Assembly: GCA_947567585.1 (NCBI GenBank)
Contig: CANONE010000095.1
Span: forward strand, 1-8,223
Length of the DNA stretch: 8,223 nt
Origin: an uncultured Clostridia bacterium
GTDB lineage: Bacteria > Bacillota > Clostridia > Oscillospirales > Acutalibacteraceae
Reading direction: 5' to 3'
Positions 6,226 to 8,223 of this stretch are shown in pieces. A model generated the notes under the pieces. It saw only the letters and a program-made list of their open reading frames with translations, was not told where the DNA came from and did not search any database. Numbering within the stretch: position 1 is the first letter of the stretch; each line of letters starts with the position of its first letter. Made by a program: the position numbers and the translations under genes.

Positions 6226-6825
6226 ATGTCCCCACTGCCCCAGGAACTTGCCAGCGGGCGTCATGTAGGTTTCTTCTCCGGCGGAGATAACAGGGGCGGC
6301 CAGGCGCAGGCGGTCCATGAAGGGGATGGTTTTGTCTGTTAGGCGCTGGTCGATGGTTACGTTTACAACCTCGCAGAGAAAGAGAGTGCTGGCGCCGCCG
6401 GGTTCGCCGCCCAGCCGTGCCTTGCTGAGAGGCCGCTCTTCTACAACCTTCATCTCAAGGCTTACAGGGCTTTCCGCGATGGTAGGCACAGGCAGGACCT
6501 GTCCCTTTTCCACAGTAGGCAGGCGCTTCATCTTATCTGGATTCTCCCGGCCGGGAGTAGTGCCGTAATAGTCCGCCAGGGGGAGCAGAGCTTCGCTGAC
6601 CAGGTTGACAGAGAGCACCCCGGTTTTACGGATGAGATCCTTGGTGGTCTTTTCCTCGCCAATGCAGGCCATAACCCCCAGGGCGCCGTCGCCCTCTCCC
6701 AACCAGCACCAGCCCAGCCAGCTGAACAACCCAAAATGGGGCGTGCCGTCCGCCTCATAGTTCCCGTAGAGATAGAGAGCCTGGGGGCAGAAATTGTTGC
6801 TGATTTCTCCTTTGACTTTTGCCAT
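6214..6825 (-). CDS. Flavin reductase-like / flavoredoxin-family FMN-binding protein
   Basis: A 203-aa cytoplasmic protein that reads as a member of the FMN-binding split-barrel (flavin reductase-like) family. Visible support: CPQALYLYGNYEADGTPHFGLFSW at the N-terminus, where these proteins have their first strands, then GVMACIGEEKTTKDLIRKTGVLSVNLVSEALLPLADYYGTTPGRENPDK, matching the family's pattern of an FMN-contacting strand, a TxxxI helix and a VNLxS strand. Length is normal. Members bind FMN and pass electrons to other proteins or reduce flavins; the partner is not known here. The ATG at 6823-6825 directly abuts the MarR stop codon, with its AAGGAG site inside the last MarR codons, so the two are one operon and translation is coupled. 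Control by the MarR protein, perhaps in response to a redox or phenolic ligand, is inference from this pairing. Confidence 0.85.
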   Translation of the reverse strand: MAKVKGEISNNFCPQALYLYGNYEADGTPHFGLFSWLGWCWLGEGDGALGVMACIGEEKTTKDLIRKTGVLSVNLVSEALLPLADYYGTTPGRENPDKMKRLPTVEKGQVLPVPTIAESPVSLEMKVVEERPLSKARLGGEPGGASTLFLCEVVNVTIDQRLTDKTIPFMDRLRLAAPVISAGEETYMTPAGKFLGQWGHVAN

Positions 6826-7302
6826 TTACTGTTCTCCTTTCACAACGTCCTTTTTCACATACTTCCTTGCTTTTTCGCAGGCGTCCAAATTGTCCAGCAC
6901 CTTGTCCAGCAGGCTGTCCAGCAGATTCGCGTCCTCCTGGGTAAGCCCTTGATAGAAAATCTGGTTCATTTCCTCTGAGACCTGGTTGTATTTGCCTTCC
7001 AAGCCCCGGGCCTTCCCGGTCAGGCGGATCAGCACCTGCCGCCGGTCCGCGGGGGACGGCTCCCGCAGCAGGAGCCCCGCGGACTCCATCCGGGCCAGCA
7101 TAGCAGTCAGGGTATTTTTGGCAAGCCCGGTTTTCTGTACCAGGGTGGCAATCGGCACCTGGTCCTCCTGCCAGAGCACATAGAGGATGCGGCCCTGGGG
7201 GCCGTTGAATTCCTCCACGCCGCTTTCCGAGAGCAGCCGCTGGAATATCCTGGCCTGCACCTGCTTGATCTGAGAGATTAGGAATCCTGTCCTGGTCTCT
7301 AT
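6826..7302 (-). CDS. MarR-family transcriptional regulator lacking a standard start codon
   Basis: A dimeric winged-helix DNA-binding protein, 158 aa if translation starts at 7302. The recognition region is clear: IATLVQKTGLAKNTLTAMLARMESAGLLLREPSPADRRQVLIRLT, with DRR in the wing. Helices on either side would form the dimer. The first GTG (7258-7260) would give 144 aa but has no ribosome binding site and would remove residues (TGFLISQIKQVQ) that read as the normal first helix of the family. The AAGGAGG site at 7311-7317 is followed by GTC, ATT, ATC, ATA, GAG, and a TAG precedes it in frame, so no ATG, GTG or TTG is available. ATA at 7300-7302 is at ideal spacing (8 bases) and is one base from ATG. 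Either an unusual start is used or the start has mutated. It probably represses its own operon through the operators upstream. Confidence 0.82.
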   Translation of the reverse strand: METRTGFLISQIKQVQARIFQRLLSESGVEEFNGPQGRILYVLWQEDQVPIATLVQKTGLAKNTLTAMLARMESAGLLLREPSPADRRQVLIRLTGKARGLEGKYNQVSEEMNQIFYQGLTQEDANLLDSLLDKVLDNLDACEKARKYVKKDVVKGEQ

Positions 7303-7310
7303 GATAATGA

Positions 7311-7317
7311 CCTCCTT
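7311..7317 (-). promoter_or_regulatory. AAGGAGG ribosome binding site of the MarR gene
   Basis: A full-strength site whose spacing is 2, 5 and 8 bases to ATT, ATC and ATA. It argues that translation starts here and not at the GTG 45 bases further down. Confidence 0.75.
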
Positions 7318-7322
7318 CCCCT

Positions 7323-7373
7323 ATATGGTACTATATAGAACTATATTTTGTCAAGTGCTATATAGAACTATTT
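7323..7373. promoter_or_regulatory. Three operator-like palindromes, likely MarR binding sites
   Basis: A perfect inverted repeat ATATAG-AA-CTATAT lies at 7333-7346. A second copy with one mismatch (ATATAG-AA-CTATTT) lies at 7360-7373, so the 14-base CTATATAGAACTAT recurs at 7331 and 7358, 27 bases apart. A third, ATATGG-TA-CTATAT, lies at 7323-7336 and overlaps the first. Together they cover the -10 region, the spacer and the region upstream of the -35. Symmetric AT-rich sites over the promoter are usual for MarR autorepression. The second site includes the stop codon of the acetyltransferase gene. Confidence 0.7.
7325..7354 (-). promoter_or_regulatory. Probable promoter of the MarR operon
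   Basis: Consensus TTGACA (7349-7354 on the minus strand) is followed after 18 bases by TACCAT (7325-7330), which matches four of six bases of TATAAT. Transcription would start near 7319, giving a very short leader that begins about at the ribosome binding site. The -35 and -10 sequences are interleaved with the operator repeats. Confidence 0.6.
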
Positions 7374-7814
7374 TTCCATGAGATAGTTTTTGAGAACCAC
7401 GCCCCGGCGTTCCACCAAGTTTTCCCGGATAACCCGGTAGCCCCGCTTCTGGAAGAACGGCCGCGCCGTAATGGAGGCATAGGTGCTCACCGGCCCGCCC
7501 CCGGCGGCGGCCTCCAGCTCCCGGCACAGCGCGTTGGCAATGCCCTGGCCCTGAAACTCCCTGTGAACATATAGCCGGTCCAGGTACTTGGCGGCGTCTA
7601 TATCGCCGAAGCCCACAGGCTCTCCATTCTCCACCGCCACCAGGGTATAGTGCGCCCGCAGGGAACGATCCCAAGCGGCCAAGTCCGGGCGCCCGTCCGC
7701 CCAGGCATCCAGCTGCGCCGGGGTATAGTCCCGGGCGTTCACGGTATGGACCGTCTCATAAAAAAGCTGCGTCAATGCCCGGCAGTCTTCCGGGCGGTAG
7801 GGCCTGATTGTCAA
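7368..7814 (-). CDS. GNAT-family N-acetyltransferase
   Basis: A cytoplasmic acetyl-CoA-dependent acyltransferase of about 148 aa; the substrate is unknown. It starts LTIRPYRPEDCRALTQLFYETV, the usual first strand and helix of the family. Motif A is YLDRLYVHREFQGQGIANALCREL, where QGQGIA holds the pyrophosphate of acetyl-CoA, followed by YASITARPFFQKRGYRVIRENLVERRGVVLKNYLMEK, the usual C-terminal part. The frame is open upstream to 7949, but that part is a poly-F/Y stretch from AT-rich intergenic DNA. I place the start at TTG (7812-7814), which has GGGGGG 7 bases upstream, the same style as the GTG start of the large membrane protein. The gene ends in TAG 65 bases before the MarR start and may be read through into that operon. 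Confidence 0.87.
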   Translation of the reverse strand: MTIRPYRPEDCRALTQLFYETVHTVNARDYTPAQLDAWADGRPDLAAWDRSLRAHYTLVAVENGEPVGFGDIDAAKYLDRLYVHREFQGQGIANALCRELEAAAGGGPVSTYASITARPFFQKRGYRVIRENLVERRGVVLKNYLMEK

Positions 7815-7856
7815 AAAAATACCCCCCAAAACAAGGGAAACCCGAGATTGTCCCCC

Positions 7857-7885
7857 TTGACAAAACTTAAAAAAGAATATAAAAT
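7857..7885 (+). promoter_or_regulatory. Near-consensus sigma-A promoter on the plus strand (small RNA)
   Basis: TTGACA (7857-7862), a 17-base spacer, then TAAAAT (7880-7885); TATAAA at 7878-7883 is an alternative -10. Transcription should start near 7891. No open reading frame of note follows on the plus strand. An inverted repeat TTGTC...GACAA (7848-7863) overlaps the -35 and could be an operator. Confidence 0.7.
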
Positions 7886-7890
7886 AAAAG

Positions 7891-7988
7891 TATGGAAACC
7901 CCTTTAAGACGGTTACCGCATTTGGGGGGTCCATGGCACAAAAGCACATGAGCCGCCTGGTGCAAGCAGACGGCTCACTTTTCTTTTT
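7891..7988 (+). ncRNA. Candidate small antisense RNA facing the 33-aa peptide gene
   Basis: Between the plus-strand promoter and a terminator with a strong U-run lies about 98 bases without a protein-coding frame. The 5' half can fold by pairing GGA/CCCC (7894-7902) with GGGG/TCC (7925-7933); the 3' half is the terminator hairpin. The RNA is complementary to the last codons and the 3' end of the peptide mRNA, the same geometry as RatA on txpA or SR4 on bsrG in Bacillus subtilis. The role as antitoxin RNA is inference from promoter, terminator and overlap. Confidence 0.55.
7949..7988. terminator. Shared bidirectional terminator between the antisense RNA and the peptide gene
   Basis: TGAGCCG (7949-7955) pairs with CGGCTCA (7971-7977), and CTG/CAG pairs extend the stem inside to a 7-base loop (7960-7966). 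On the plus strand CTTTTCTTTTTT follows, a good terminator. In minus-strand RNA the one internal mismatch (7956/7970) becomes a U-G pair, so the stem is longer there, with only TGTGCTTTT after it. The peptide gene's TGA stop (7975-7977) is part of the stem. Confidence 0.75.
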
Positions 7989-8076
7989 TAGTAGCTTTTG
8001 CCTTTACATATTCTCGGATCGTAATAATCAAGCCTACGATACTGCAAAAGTTGCCTACTAGATCGAAAAGCTCCAT
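7975..8076 (-). CDS. 33-aa hydrophobic peptide, candidate type I toxin
   Basis: The ATG at 8074-8076 follows AAGGAGGG with 7 bases between. The product starts MELFDLVGNF, has one membrane-spanning stretch (about residues 4-20, through CSIVGLIITI), and ends in a basic tail, REYVKAKATKKEK. This is the usual build of type I toxins of Firmicutes (Fst, TxpA, BsrG, holin-like toxins): 30-60 aa, one helix, charged C-terminus. The frame continues upstream to the edge, but its apparent N-terminus MCSSDL is translated sequencing adapter and must be ignored. A convergent plus-strand RNA overlaps the 3' end. No clear -35 is visible upstream; the promoter may be weak or beyond the contig end. It might instead be a harmless small membrane protein. 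I do not recognise the exact family. Confidence 0.65.
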   Translation of the reverse strand: MELFDLVGNFCSIVGLIITIREYVKAKATKKEK

Positions 8077-8082
8077 GTACAG

Positions 8083-8098
8083 CCCTCCTTTCCAGGAG
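8083..8098 (-). promoter_or_regulatory. Hairpin sequestering the peptide's Shine-Dalgarno
   Basis: In the minus-strand mRNA CTCCT (8094-8098) pairs with AGGAG (8085-8089) around a GGAA tetraloop of the GNRA type. The paired AGGAG is the core of the ribosome binding site AAGGAGGG (8083-8090), so translation should be restrained. Masked ribosome binding sites are common in type I toxin mRNAs. Confidence 0.6.
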
Positions 8099-8176
8099 TA
8101 TTTCCCGCGAGGGCTTTCCGTACGCCTTCGCTTTACCCTTACGGGATATAGAAGGCACCGTCTATGAACCGCCGCT

Positions 8177-8196
8177 TTCTCCTCCCAGGAGGAGAA
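8177..8196. repeat. 20-bp palindrome at the end of the biological sequence
   Basis: TTCTCCTCC and GGAGGAGAA are perfect 9-base inverted copies separated by CA. Sequence before it does not continue as a mirror after it, so it is not a simple fold-back read. It ends one base before the adapter. Role unknown. Confidence 0.6.
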
Positions 8197-8197
8197 T

Positions 8198-8223
8198 AGA
8201 TCGGAAGAGCACACGTCTGAACT
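8198..8223. other. Illumina TruSeq adapter contamination
   Basis: The last 26 bases, beginning AGATCGGAAGAGCACACG and ending GTCTGAACT, are the standard TruSeq read-1 3' adapter. They are not part of the organism's DNA. Read on the minus strand they give VCSSDL, which creates a false protein N-terminus in the frame of the 33-aa peptide. Confidence 0.97.

Noticed and set aside
7815..7949. N-terminal extension of the acetyltransferase
   Set aside because: The extension is a poly-F/Y stretch from AT-rich intergenic DNA that carries the plus-strand promoter; the family's first strand begins at the TTG chosen.
8077..8214. N-terminal extension of the small peptide to 79 aa
   Set aside because: It starts in adapter sequence and has no ribosome binding site; the internal ATG at 8076 has a strong one.

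Overview
The window looks like a contig from a moderately GC-rich Clostridia member, most likely a gut Oscillospiraceae or Lachnospiraceae relative. The reasons are strong AGGAGG-type ribosome binding sites, sigma-A promoters with 17-bp spacers, occasional GTG/TTG starts, and the style of the KsgA and SpoU proteins. The last 26 bases (8198-8223) are Illumina TruSeq adapter, so the biological sequence ends at 8197. This assignment is inference from style; no 16S gene or other phylogenetic marker beyond KsgA is present.

All supported protein genes lie on the minus strand, so the window reads naturally from right to left. From the right edge there is first a 33-aa hydrophobic peptide gene (7975-8076). 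Facing it on the plus strand is a near-consensus promoter (7857-7885) that should drive a short RNA of about 100 nt ending at a hairpin terminator inside the 3' end of the peptide gene. This convergent, 3'-overlapping arrangement, together with a hairpin that masks the peptide's Shine-Dalgarno, resembles a type I toxin-antitoxin locus and is the most interesting item here. Next come a GNAT acetyltransferase (7368-7814) and a MarR regulator plus flavin-reductase-like protein operon (6214-7302). That operon is preceded by three ATATAG-NN-CTATAT operator-like sites. The MarR gene has a good ribosome binding site but no ATG, GTG or TTG where its start should be.

After a cluster of hairpin repeats (6034-6100), a clear promoter (5996-6024) starts a co-oriented run: a zinc-dependent medium-chain dehydrogenase (4928-5953) and a SpoU RNA methyltransferase joined to it by an ATGA overlap but split by an in-frame TAG. 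A 162-bp near-symmetric palindrome (3888-4049) follows, then a large polytopic membrane protein with a GT-C-like look (1649-3868), ksgA/rsmA (774-1652, ATGA overlap), and a 59-aa two-helix membrane protein (608-787) that overlaps the end of ksgA. Two rRNA/RNA methyltransferases in one run suggests a link to translation, but the membrane protein and dehydrogenase have no obvious pathway connection to them.

At the left edge a perfect-consensus promoter (472-500) drives a 123-aa coiled-coil protein (77-448) built from seven tandem 21-bp units, each coding one heptad. Bases 1-76 hold nothing I can support. No tRNA, rRNA, CRISPR array, transposase or integrase is visible.
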